Shown piece by piece: positions 6,691 to 12,736 of a stretch of DNA of 18,426 nucleotides. Where the stretch lies: positions 1 through 18,426 of the forward strand of contig LCPX01000012.1 in the NCBI GenBank assembly GCA_001003855.1, written 5' to 3'. The notes below the pieces were generated by a model that was given only the letters and a program-made list of their open reading frames with translations, made no database searches and was not told the DNA's origin. Numbering within the stretch: position 1 is the first letter of the stretch; the number at the start of each line of letters is the position of its first letter. The position numbers were made by a program, and so were the translations under genes. This DNA is from Candidatus Moranbacteria bacterium GW2011_GWE1_49_15. GTDB taxonomy: Bacteria; Patescibacteriota; Minisyncoccia; Moranbacterales; GWC2-37-73.

Positions 6691-8112
6691 ATGGAAAACC
6701 AAATCGAATTTTCCGATTCTCCGGTCCAGGGAGGAGGACAATGGAGTCAGGAAAGCCACGTGCAGGGAAACGTTCCGCCTTCGGAGGGGAGTTTAGGCGG
6801 CGGGCAAAATCCGGGTCACGGGCCGGCCATGCATCTGTTCGTGTATCTAATTTACTTCATTTCACTGAGTTTTCTGACTTCGGGCATAGGCGCGATCCTG
6901 TTCCAGATGATAAACAAGTTCACGATCGAACCGTCCTTGGCCAATATTATAGGCGACAATTTCAGCCAGTTCGCGATCAAATACGGGATCGCAAGCGTGA
7001 TAGTAGCCGCCCCGCTTTTCTTTTTTGTCGGACATTATCTCAATAAGTACCTCAAGGAAGGGGAGATCGACAGGGACTCCAAGATAAGGAAATTCCTCAC
7101 GTATTTGGTGTTGTTCATAGCGGCAGTGATCGTCATCGGGGACCTCATCACCCTCATCTTCAACTTCTTGGACGGTGATTTGGTCGTCAGATTCACTCTG
7201 AAGGCTTTGGTGGTGCTCATTATAGCTGCCAGCGTGTTCGGATATTATTTTTGGGATATCAGGAGGGAGGATTTCGTCGCCTCCGACCATTTGAGAAAAA
7301 TGATCGCAAGGGCGGTAGCCGGGGTGACCTTCTTGGTTTTCGTGGCGTCCTTTTTCGTCGTCGACAGTCCCATGGAAGCAAGGAATATGAAGATAGATAA
7401 CAATACGGTCAGCAACCTGAATTCGATCCAGAATTCTGTAGAGAACTACTATAGGCAAAATGCGGTTTTGCCTAAAAACTTGGAGGAGCTCCAGAGTACC
7501 AATTTGTACACCCCTTATTTAAGGGAAGACGGCTCAAATATCACATATGAAAAAACCTCCGATTCGGCTTACAGGCTTTGCGGGGAGTTTAAGCGTTCCA
7601 ATTTGGTCGACGGAGATAATTCTTCCTATTATGGCAAGGAGTGGAAGCACGGCGAAGGTAAGCAGTGTTTCACGAAAAACGTTTCCTCTATAAAAACTGA
7701 CTCCGTTAATGATAAATTGAATATCAAGACGCCACCTTCCCAGATGCAGCCGCAGACCGGCTTTGATCCGGCAGTCATGATGGAGGAGTCCAGGGCGAGA
7801 GCCAACAGGGCCGCACTCAAATCCGTAATGAGTAGCGCCATGCCGATGGTCATCATCTGCCAGGATGATGGCGGAACGGTGGTTTCAGGTAGCGGAGGGG
7901 AGGATATGTGCAGCGGAGCGTCCGGGGAATTGGAGATGGCGTATGAGTGGCCGACGCTCAGTCAGTGCTCCTCAGTGAAATGGTTCGTCAAAAACGGGGA
8001 TAATGAGAACTGGGACTATACCATGGAATGTTCCGGTCTTCCTGACTGTAATGGGCCCCTGAACGCCATCTGTAACCAGAGCGGATGCAAATTCAGCGGA
8101 ACCTGCAGTTAG
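6691..8112 (+). CDS. DUF5671-like membrane protein with pilin-like and Cys-rich extracellular parts
   Basis: A 473-residue membrane protein of unknown function. A Gly/Gln-rich, probably disordered N-terminus (1-46) precedes five predicted membrane helices (about 48-74, 98-116, 134-158, 168-187, 206-224). The first four resemble the DUF5671 domain common in CPR genomes. After the fifth helix comes a segment like the globular head of type IV pilins/GspG (SNLNSIQNSVENYYRQNAVLPKNLEELQ, then YTPYLRED and ITYEKTSDSAYRLCGEF). The C-terminal about 120 residues start with an ARANRAALKSVMSSA segment, like the spine of CPR pilins, followed by eight cysteines that could form disulfides outside the cell. 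No PilD-type leader is seen at the N-terminus. It starts 29 nt after smc and is probably co-transcribed with it. Domain naming is from memory of the families. Confidence 0.7.
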   Translation: MENQIEFSDSPVQGGGQWSQESHVQGNVPPSEGSLGGGQNPGHGPAMHLFVYLIYFISLSFLTSGIGAILFQMINKFTIEPSLANIIGDNFSQFAIKYGIASVIVAAPLFFFVGHYLNKYLKEGEIDRDSKIRKFLTYLVLFIAAVIVIGDLITLIFNFLDGDLVVRFTLKALVVLIIAASVFGYYFWDIRREDFVASDHLRKMIARAVAGVTFLVFVASFFVVDSPMEARNMKIDNNTVSNLNSIQNSVENYYRQNAVLPKNLEELQSTNLYTPYLREDGSNITYEKTSDSAYRLCGEFKRSNLVDGDNSSYYGKEWKHGEGKQCFTKNVSSIKTDSVNDKLNIKTPPSQMQPQTGFDPAVMMEESRARANRAALKSVMSSAMPMVIICQDDGGTVVSGSGGEDMCSGASGELEMAYEWPTLSQCSSVKWFVKNGDNENWDYTMECSGLPDCNGPLNAICNQSGCKFSGTCS

Positions 8113-8115
8113 GCA

Positions 8116-8143
8116 TTGACATATTTTCCCTATCTGATATAAT
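8116..8143 (+). promoter_or_regulatory. Consensus sigma70 promoter for rpsP
   Basis: TTGACA (8116-8121), 16-bp spacer, TATAAT (8138-8143): a perfect match to both hexamers. It predicts a leader of about 95 nt before rpsP that contains a small ggct/agcc hairpin and the purine-rich aaggaggg at about 8194, too far upstream to serve the rpsP start. Confidence 0.88.
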
Positions 8144-8244
8144 TGCAAAAGCATCGAAAAACGCTTAAGAAAAGGCTCAAAAAAGCCATAATCAAGGAGG
8201 GTGGAAACAACCCGTAAATTTATCTGTAATAAAACCAAGACTTT

Positions 8245-8604
8245 ATGTTGACTATAAGATTTGCCAGAGTCGGAAGAAGGAATAGGGCTCAATTCAGAAT
8301 CATGCTTCAGGAAAGCACCGCCGCTCCGACCGGAAAACACATCGCCGTTCTCGGAAGTTATGACCCGCACCTCAAGACCGCAGTTCTCAAGGCTGATAAG
8401 ATCAAGGAATGGATCGGAAAGGGCGCGCAAGCTTCCGCTTCCGTCCACAACCTGCTCGTGAGGGAGGGCGTTATCGAAGGAAAGAAGAAATCCATCAAGA
8501 TGCCTAAGCCCGAGGTGAAGGAAGCTCCGGTTGAGGAAGTAAATCCGCCAGCTAGCGGAGAGGAGGCTCCGGCCGAAGAAGCGAAGGAGGAGAAGGCCGA
8601 ATAA
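8245..8604 (+). CDS. rpsP: 30S ribosomal protein S16
   Basis: Ribosomal protein bS16 of the small-subunit body, needed for 30S assembly. The core is canonical: MLTIRFARVGRRNRAQFRI, then APTGKHIAVLGSYDP and a helix region with IKEWIGKGAQASASVHNLL. Residues from about 85 to 119 form an acidic Ala/Glu/Pro-rich tail, which is common in S16 but not conserved. It is usually clustered with rimM, trmD and rplS in bacteria; here the next gene is rplJ. The start has no nearby Shine-Dalgarno. It is transcribed from the strong promoter at 8116. Confidence 0.97.
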   Translation: MLTIRFARVGRRNRAQFRIMLQESTAAPTGKHIAVLGSYDPHLKTAVLKADKIKEWIGKGAQASASVHNLLVREGVIEGKKKSIKMPKPEVKEAPVEEVNPPASGEEAPAEEAKEEKAE

Positions 8605-8609
8605 TAATT

Positions 8610-8615
8610 TTGACA
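8610..8615 (+). promoter_or_regulatory. Possible -35 element before the L10 leader
   Basis: A perfect TTGACA just after the rpsP stop. The best downstream candidate for a -10 (tagata at 8629) is only 13 bp away, so promoter activity is uncertain. Confidence 0.35.
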
Positions 8616-8634
8616 AAAGGTTTTTAAATAGATA

Positions 8635-8752
8635 TCCGCAGAAGGCAGGTTTCCGTCGATAAGGCGGGGTAAATCCTCCGGAGGATATACGGAAGGCAAT
8701 CCATGCTCTTCGTATTTTCTCTAGGTCGAATCTGCGGAAACGCAGATTTTTT
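8635..8752 (+). promoter_or_regulatory. Ribosomal protein L10 leader with terminator/antiterminator switch
   Basis: The 175-nt gap before rplJ contains a structured leader with the ccgcagaaggcagg motif typical of L10 leaders (L10(L12)4 binding RNA). It ends in an intrinsic terminator: aatctgcg (8729-8736), GAAA loop, cgcagatt (8741-8748), T-run. The start of the leader, tccgcaga (8635-8642), is perfectly complementary over 8 nt to tctgcgga (8731-8738), the left arm of that terminator. The two pairings exclude each other. The known model for this family is feedback: free L10-L12 complex binds the leader and favours termination. The assignment as L10 leader comes from motif and position. Confidence 0.82.
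8729..8752 (+). terminator. Attenuator terminator in the rplJ leader
   Basis: 8-bp GC/AT stem with a GAAA tetraloop followed by T residues, 27 nt before the rplJ start. Its left arm is also pairable with 8635-8642. Confidence 0.82.
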
Positions 8753-8779
8753 GTTTATCAAATAACACTGCAAACAAAT

Positions 8780-9298
8780 ATGATTACGAAAGAGCAGAAA
8801 AAGCAAATAGTGAAGGACTTGGCGCAGAAAGCGAAAGAATCCAAATCCATCGTGTTTGTCGATTACAAGGGAATCCAGGTCAAGGATGTGACCGATCTCA
8901 AAAAGCAACTTCGTGAGGCTGGCGTCGAATACGTCGTTTCCAGAAAAACCTTGATCGATATCGCTCTCAAGGAAGCAGGAATAGAAACCAGCGTCAGGGG
9001 ATTGGAGGGACAGATCGCCGTATCTTTCTCCAAGGAGGACGAGGTGGCTGCCGCGAAGATCATCGATAAGTTCGCGAAGACCAATGAGAACTTGAAGATG
9101 TTGGGAGGAGTCCTGGGAACCCAGGTTATGGATGAGAAAGAGGTCAAGGCTCTCGCCAAGATACCTTCGAAAGAAGAACTTCTGGCGAAATTGGTCGGAA
9201 GCCTCAAATCTCCGGTATCCGGATTCGTCAATGTCTTGGGTGGAAACCTCAGGGGATTGGTGCACGCGCTTAATGCCATCAAAGAGCAAAAAGCATAA
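8780..9298 (+). CDS. rplJ: 50S ribosomal protein L10
   Basis: Ribosomal protein uL10, which anchors the L7/L12 stalk to 23S rRNA and supports translation-factor recruitment. It has 172 residues, a normal length. The globular N-terminal domain shows SKSIVFVDYKGIQVKDVTDLKKQLREAG and VSRKTLIDIAL; the C-terminal helix that binds L12 dimers is LVHALNAIKEQKA. It is followed by rplL, as in most bacteria; rplK and rplA are not upstream here. Its expression is probably controlled by the leader at 8635-8752. The start has an A-rich leader with no Shine-Dalgarno. Confidence 0.97.
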   Translation: MITKEQKKQIVKDLAQKAKESKSIVFVDYKGIQVKDVTDLKKQLREAGVEYVVSRKTLIDIALKEAGIETSVRGLEGQIAVSFSKEDEVAAAKIIDKFAKTNENLKMLGGVLGTQVMDEKEVKALAKIPSKEELLAKLVGSLKSPVSGFVNVLGGNLRGLVHALNAIKEQKA

Positions 9299-9349
9299 GT
9301 TAGTTTCCAATAAATCAGTTAATAAATTTTGTTTAATAATTCGGTTTTT

Positions 9350-9375
9350 AGATTATAACCAAAAAGCTATAATCT
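9350..9375 (+). other. Hairpin between rplJ and rplL
   Basis: 8-bp inverted repeat agattata / tataatct around a 10-nt A-rich loop. No T-run follows, so termination is unlikely. It may be a processing or mRNA-stability element that lets L7/L12 be made in excess over L10. It includes TATAAT at 9368-9373, but no -35 is visible upstream. Confidence 0.4.
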
Positions 9376-9395
9376 GAGAATCATAAGTTAAAATT

Positions 9396-9797
9396 ATGAC
9401 AGAGGAAAAAAAGGAAGTAGTTGTTCCTGAGAAATTCGAGAAGCTCGTTGCTGAAATCGAGAAAATGAGCGTTTTGGATCTTTCAGAATTGGTGAAGGTT
9501 CTTGAGGAGAAGTTTGGAGTTAGCGCTGCCGCTCCTATGATGATGGGTGCTATGCCTGGAGCCGCTGCTGAAGCCGTAGAAGAGAAGACTGAGTTCGACG
9601 TAGAACTTGCTGCCGCCGGAGCGCAGAAGATCAATGTCATCAAGGCTGTTCGTGAAATCACCGGTCTTGGACTTAAGGAAGCCAAGGACCTCGTTGACGG
9701 AGCCCCTAAGGTGGTCAAAGAGAAGGTTTCCAAGGAGCAGGCTGAAGAAGCTAAGAAGAAATTGGAAGAGGCTGGAGCGACTGTTAACCTTAAATAG
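9396..9797 (+). CDS. rplL: 50S ribosomal protein L7/L12
   Basis: Ribosomal stalk protein bL12, present in several dimers per ribosome and responsible for recruiting and activating translational GTPases. The N-terminal dimerisation helices (KFEKLVAEIEKMSVLDLSEL) are followed by an Ala/Met-rich hinge (about 45-65) and the conserved C-terminal domain (KTEFDVEL, KINVIKAVREITGLGLKEAK, LVDGAPKVVKE). At 133 residues it is slightly longer than the usual 120-125, because of the N-terminus. Many codons are the optimal type expected of a highly expressed gene. The transcript ends at the terminator 30 nt downstream. Confidence 0.98.
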   Translation: MTEEKKEVVVPEKFEKLVAEIEKMSVLDLSELVKVLEEKFGVSAAAPMMMGAMPGAAAEAVEEKTEFDVELAAAGAQKINVIKAVREITGLGLKEAKDLVDGAPKVVKEKVSKEQAEEAKKKLEEAGATVNLK

Positions 9798-9826
9798 TTT
9801 TAACGGTTTTCGCAAACTTTTCAACG

Positions 9827-9858
9827 AAAAATCCCGGGATATGTTTCCCGGGATTTTT
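9827..9858. terminator. Bidirectional terminator between rplL and the convergent gene
   Basis: Perfect 13-bp stem aaaaatcccggga / tcccgggattttt with a 6-nt loop. A-run on the left and T-run on the right make it an intrinsic terminator on both strands, serving rplL (+) and the 9893-10432 gene (-). Confidence 0.92.
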
Positions 9859-9892
9859 GTTTTTCCAAAACACCGGATGAGGATGGCGTTTT

Positions 9893-10432
9893 TTATCCCT
9901 TCTTCGGTTTCGTGTTGGGCCTGTGCATGATCTTTTTTTCGTCTTTGGATATGTGGATATGCTTCGTCGAGCGCGCTTGTTCCAACTCCTTCTTCATCAT
10001 CTCGAGAAGTTGCAGGGGGTTTTCCCGCAAGTATTGGCCGTCATGCGTGCTTTTTACCATCGCCATGGATCCTTTGGATATCTTTTTGCTTATTCTGCTT
10101 TCCACGTAACCGGGGGCGAATACGTGTATTTCCCGTATGCTTTCCTTGTTGGAAACATCCTCCGTCATATCCCGCAGTTTTTTCGCGAATCTTTCCTTGA
10201 GATCCTCGATATAGCGTCCATGATGGGAGACGGCGGAAAAGCTCTGCATGCCCCCTTTTTTTCCTACAAAAGCCTGCTTCTCTTTGGCCTCCTCCCGAGG
10301 GTTGAGCGCAAAGGAATCATTTTCGGAAATCTCCCCGTTTTTGGCCACATAAAACTTCGCCTCGAATTCTCCGCTGACCAAAAAGAGAGTCGGGTAATCC
10401 TTGAACTGGGGCAGGTCTTTGGGGATTTTCAT
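9893..10432 (-). CDS. Conserved hypothetical, possibly baeRF/host-attachment-like
   Basis: A 179-residue soluble protein without signal peptide or membrane segment. It begins MKIPKDLPQFKDYPTLFLVSGEFEAKFYVAKNGEI, which looks like a beta-rich opening. A basic middle region follows (GRYIEDLKERFAKKLRDM), then IREIHVFAPGYVESRISKKISKG and a C-terminal segment REVNP-like in place (YLRENPLQLLEMMKKELEQ). The 'VFAPGYVESRISKKIS...' stretch resembles the 'V.APP..LG.LR..L' region of host-attachment/bacterial archaeo-eukaryotic release-factor-like (baeRF) proteins. This is a weak family suggestion; the tail is Lys/His-rich. It converges on rplL and shares its terminator. It is divergent from the DoxX gene, with 133 bp between the two starts. 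Function is not assigned. Confidence 0.65.
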   Translation of the reverse strand: MKIPKDLPQFKDYPTLFLVSGEFEAKFYVAKNGEISENDSFALNPREEAKEKQAFVGKKGGMQSFSAVSHHGRYIEDLKERFAKKLRDMTEDVSNKESIREIHVFAPGYVESRISKKISKGSMAMVKSTHDGQYLRENPLQLLEMMKKELEQARSTKHIHISKDEKKIMHRPNTKPKKG

Positions 10433-10565
10433 ATTTTTTTATTTTTTAAGGTTTAGTCTTTTCGCTATTTATTACAACCTTGCTTCGTCATTAATTCGGG
10501 GTCCGATTGTAATAATCCATGTGCGAGGACCCAGTGGTCCGCATAATCCTATTAATTTCAAAACC

Positions 10566-10955
10566 ATGGACATTTTATTCATAATCGGGCAGATCCTTTT
10601 CGGGGGATATTTCATCATGAGCGGTTCGAATCATTTCTTGAAGTTTAGGGGGATGTCGGATTATGCCAAATCGCAAGGAGTCCCTTTTCCCGAATTGGCG
10701 GTCTTTTTTTCCGGATCGTTGATTTTTCTGGGCGGATTGGGGATATTGCTGGGATCATACGTGAAACTCTCGGTGTTGTTTTTGGCGATGTTTCTTTTGC
10801 CGGTGACGCTGCAGATGCATAATTTCTGGGCGATATCCGATCCGGCGCAGAAGATGGCGCAGAAGGATAACTTCTTCAGGAACATGGCTTTTTTGGGCGC
10901 CGCATTGATGCTCTTGGCGATTCCCGCTTCCTCATGGGTGATTAATTTGTTTTAA
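10566..10955 (+). CDS. DoxX-like integral membrane protein
   Basis: A 129-residue protein with four predicted membrane helices (about 1-20, 44-63, 65-84, 104-127). The opening IIGQILFGGYFIMSGSNHFLKF and the later loop MHNFWAISDPAQKMAQKDNFFRNMAFLGAAL match DoxX/DoxX-like proteins, a family tied loosely to redox and quinone-linked membrane complexes. ATG 10566 is preferred because it opens the first conserved helix. The frame extends back to 10401, but that part overlaps the divergent gene. It is apparently a single-gene transcript ending at the hairpin at 10965. Substrate unknown. Confidence 0.85.
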   Translation: MDILFIIGQILFGGYFIMSGSNHFLKFRGMSDYAKSQGVPFPELAVFFSGSLIFLGGLGILLGSYVKLSVLFLAMFLLPVTLQMHNFWAISDPAQKMAQKDNFFRNMAFLGAALMLLAIPASSWVINLF

Positions 10956-10964
10956 GACAAAAAG

Positions 10965-10994
10965 AAAAACACGCCATTCCCCGGACGTGTTTTT
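10965..10994. terminator. Bidirectional terminator after the DoxX-like gene
   Basis: Stem aaaaacacg / cgtgttttt around a 12-nt loop, T-run continuing to 10996. It lies between the convergent DoxX-like gene (+) and small membrane protein gene (-). Confidence 0.82.
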
Positions 10995-11011
10995 TTGACG
11001 ACCCTCGGTCT

Positions 11012-11209
11012 TCAGATAGAAAGGGAAGATGTGATGATTTTCAAAAACCAGGGTATGATGAAAACCAGGGCGAGCAGGGGAAGGATGACGGTCGCGACAG
11101 TGATTATGAGCGTCCAAAGGAAATACTTCCTGATTTTTTCGATGGAGCTATGGATGTCCGCGAGCTTCCGGTCCTGTTCCTGGATTTTTTGCAAGATTTC
11201 ATTTTCCAT
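11012..11209 (-). CDS. Small single-span membrane protein, unknown function
   Basis: A 65-residue protein. An N-terminal amphipathic/coiled-coil part (MENEILQKIQEQDRKLADIHSSIEKIRKY, 1-29) is followed by a long hydrophobic segment (about 30-60) that could span the membrane once, or twice as a hairpin. Small proteins of this design are frequent in CPR genomes. It begins 28 nt downstream of the phospholipase-D-like gene stop on the same strand, so the two are probably one transcript. It ends before the shared terminator at 10965. Confidence 0.68.
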   Translation of the reverse strand: MENEILQKIQEQDRKLADIHSSIEKIRKYFLWTLIITVATVILPLLALVFIIPWFLKIITSSLSI

Positions 11210-11237
11210 GACTTTGGGGTATTTTAATTGTTTAAAT

Positions 11238-12272
11238 TTATAGCACTGGGCGGAAGAGTCCCGTCAAAGCCGCTATCGCATAATCGGTAAGCTTTTTTTC
11301 ATATTGCCCGGAAACGAATTCAGTCGAATCTTCCTTCCAATTATTATATATCTCCAAAATCTCGTCGACCAGGATTTTTTCCTTGAAAAATATTCCGGCT
11401 TCGGAGTTTAATTCGAACGACAGTAAATCCAGGTTTTGTGATCCGACCAGAGCTTCCTTCTCATCGATGACTAGGAGCTTGGCGTGGTTCATTTCCTTGG
11501 TAAGGAAGAAAAATATTCCCAGGGAATGGAGTTTTTCCATGTAATGGAGATTTATCCTGTCCGCCAAGGGGGAATCGGATTTTTCCGGAACCAGGACTTC
11601 CACACGGGCACCTCTTCTGACGGCGTCGTCCAAAAGGGAAATGAGCCAGCGAGGCGGGGCGAAATATGGCGTGACGACGAAGATGCTTTTTTCGGTCCCT
11701 GTTAGTTTCTTCTCATAGGCTCTGCGCAGGGTGTGGATGTTCCTGATGGGAAGGTGTTCAACCAGCCAGAATTTGAGCTTGTAGGAGATTTTTCTCTGCC
11801 TGAAATCCAGTATTTTTTCGTCTTTGCCGCCTGCCATTTCATAGGTATAGGCGAAGGATTTCAAAAGCCTCTTGGCGATTTTTCCTTGGAGGCGAATCTG
11901 GAGGTCATTCCAAAGCGCGAAGCGCTTGCCGATATTGACTCCTCCTATGAAAGCGATATTTTCGTCGACGATCAGGATCTTTCTGTGGATGCGCCTGATC
12001 CAATGGCTGAAAAAAATTATTTCGATCCCTGACTTTTCGATGTCGCGGGAAGTGTCATTTTTGAGGTTGCTGCTACCGAAAGCGTCCGCCACGACCACGA
12101 CCCGCACTCCCTCGGCCGCTTTCTTTTTAAGTTTCCCCCAAAAATCATGCTTTTGGGCCATGTCGTTTTCGAAGATGTACATCTCGATGTAGACGGATTT
12201 TTCAGCCGCTTCGATCGCCTTGATCATCGCGTCCCAGGCCTTCGTGGATTTGGTGTAAAGTTTGGATCTCAT
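11238..12272 (-). CDS. Phospholipase D / cardiolipin synthase-like protein
   Basis: A 344-residue phosphatidyltransferase-fold protein with two complete HKD motifs: H96-K98-D103 (HRKILIVD, followed by GGVNIG) and H263-K265-D270 (HAKLLVID, followed by GSQNLD). These make the active site that forms a phospho-histidine intermediate. The opening of the catalytic region (SVYIEMYIFENDMAQKHDFWGKL) is that of cardiolipin synthases. The N-terminal membrane helices of classical Cls are absent, as in ClsB-type enzymes, so a peripheral enzyme is likely. Other PLD-family activities (nuclease, other head-group exchange) cannot be excluded. Its start lies only 18 nt after an intrinsic terminator on the same strand (12291-12318), leaving little room for a promoter. 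Confidence 0.9.
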   Translation of the reverse strand: MRSKLYTKSTKAWDAMIKAIEAAEKSVYIEMYIFENDMAQKHDFWGKLKKKAAEGVRVVVVADAFGSSNLKNDTSRDIEKSGIEIIFFSHWIRRIHRKILIVDENIAFIGGVNIGKRFALWNDLQIRLQGKIAKRLLKSFAYTYEMAGGKDEKILDFRQRKISYKLKFWLVEHLPIRNIHTLRRAYEKKLTGTEKSIFVVTPYFAPPRWLISLLDDAVRRGARVEVLVPEKSDSPLADRINLHYMEKLHSLGIFFFLTKEMNHAKLLVIDEKEALVGSQNLDLLSFELNSEAGIFFKEKILVDEILEIYNNWKEDSTEFVSGQYEKKLTDYAIAALTGLFRPVL

Positions 12273-12290
12273 GCTTCAAGTGTAGCATGG

Positions 12291-12318
12291 AAAAAAGAAA
12301 AAGCGCCACGGGGCGCTT
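12291..12318 (-). terminator. Intrinsic terminator just upstream of the PLD-like gene (minus strand)
   Basis: Perfect 7-bp GC-rich stem (12301-12307 with 12312-12318), loop of 4, followed on the minus strand by tttcttttttcc. It could end a minus-strand RNA from the repeat region or act as an attenuator for the PLD-like gene. Confidence 0.78.
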
Positions 12319-12319
12319 C

Positions 12320-12364
12320 CTGCTGAAAGCCATCTTGCTTAGCTCCTGCCCGTTCGAATCCCTC
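12320..12364. repeat. T-arm-like repeat, copy A
   Basis: Begins ctgctgaaa and ends gttcgaatccctc (+ strand). It is a diverged direct repeat of 12481-12524. The last 8 nt (aatccctc) also pair with gagggatt at 12379-12386. Confidence 0.6.
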
Positions 12365-12480
12365 TTAATAAGGAGGATGAGGGATTTCCGCGTCGTTTAT
12401 TCGCCGTCGCTCATAATCTCCTTGTCCTCGGTGGCGCCAAATGCTCATCCGCATTTGTCGGCATTCGCTGCGATAATTTT

Positions 12481-12524
12481 CTGCTGAAAATTCTCTAGCT
12501 CATTGCCACCGGTTCGAATCCCTC
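12481..12524. repeat. T-arm-like repeat, copy B
   Basis: Begins ctgctgaaa and ends ggttcgaatccctc, then a. On the minus strand the end reads tgagggattcgaacc, which is exactly complementary over 15 nt to the T-arm region of the neighbouring tRNA-Gln. The ctgctg part sits in a perfect hairpin aattttc / gaaaatt (12475-12492). The space between copies A and B (12365-12480) holds another hairpin, aaatgc / gcattt at about 12439-12456, and no credible gene. Confidence 0.6.
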
Positions 12525-12537
12525 ACTAATTCCATAA

Positions 12538-12580
12538 CAAAAAAACAAAAAACACCCCTCAGGGTACCTTTTGTTTTTTT
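12538..12580 (-). terminator. Terminator of tRNA-Gln transcript (minus strand)
   Basis: Long A/T-flanked hairpin, core ggtaccc / gggtg with a CTCA (minus: TGAG) loop and extended A-run/T-run arms, starting 2 nt beyond the tRNA 3' end. T-runs on both strands make it potentially bidirectional. Confidence 0.78.
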
Positions 12581-12581
12581 G

Positions 12582-12653
12582 TTGGGGATGAGGGATTCGA
12601 ACCCCCGAATGCCAGGACCAAAACCTGGTGCCTTACCGCTTGGCTAATCCCCA
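12582..12653 (-). tRNA. tRNA-Gln (UUG)
   Basis: On the minus strand a 72-nt cloverleaf is complete. The acceptor is TGGGGAT / ATCCCCA and the D-arm is AGCCAAGCGGTAAGGC. The anticodon stem CCAGG / CCTGG has loop TTTTGGT, giving anticodon UUG (Gln). The T-arm GGGGG-TTCGAAT-CCCTC allows one wobble. Discriminator base is A. CCA is not encoded (CAA follows), so it must be added by a CCA-adding enzyme. Confidence 0.95.
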
Positions 12654-12655
12654 AT

Positions 12656-12736
12656 AAAACAGCTTTCAGGTAAGATAGCTTTTAGTTTTCAGATTAAATT
12701 CTTAAAACTTAGAAGCTAGAAGCTGACACTTGATAG
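12656..12736. repeat. Palindromic array of short words (agctttcag / agcttctag type)
   Basis: The gap between tRNA-Gln and dnaX is made of near-repeats: agctttcag and agcttttag on the left, and gaagctagaagctgac on the right, which is related to the left side when reverse-complemented. The halves form an imperfect inverted repeat centred near 12697. It overlaps the dnaX stop region. The style resembles the arms of the four-helix-bundle element but with different words and no gene inside. Confidence 0.45.

Noticed and set aside
8194..8251. Short leader peptide before rpsP starting GTG after aaggaggg and ending in a TGA overlapping the rpsP ATG
   Set aside because: The purine-rich motif directly abuts the GTG with no spacer, the peptide has no recognisable feature, and the reading frame could occur by chance.
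12320..12530. Two additional tRNA genes on the plus strand ending in gttcgaatccctc
   Set aside because: The T-stem does not pair (only one or two base pairs beside the TTCGAAT loop) and no acceptor, D-arm or anticodon stem can be drawn.
12291..12535. tmRNA, T-box leader or CRISPR array in the repeat region
   Set aside because: No tag reading frame with tRNA-like ends, no T-box core motif, and only two diverged repeats with unequal contexts.
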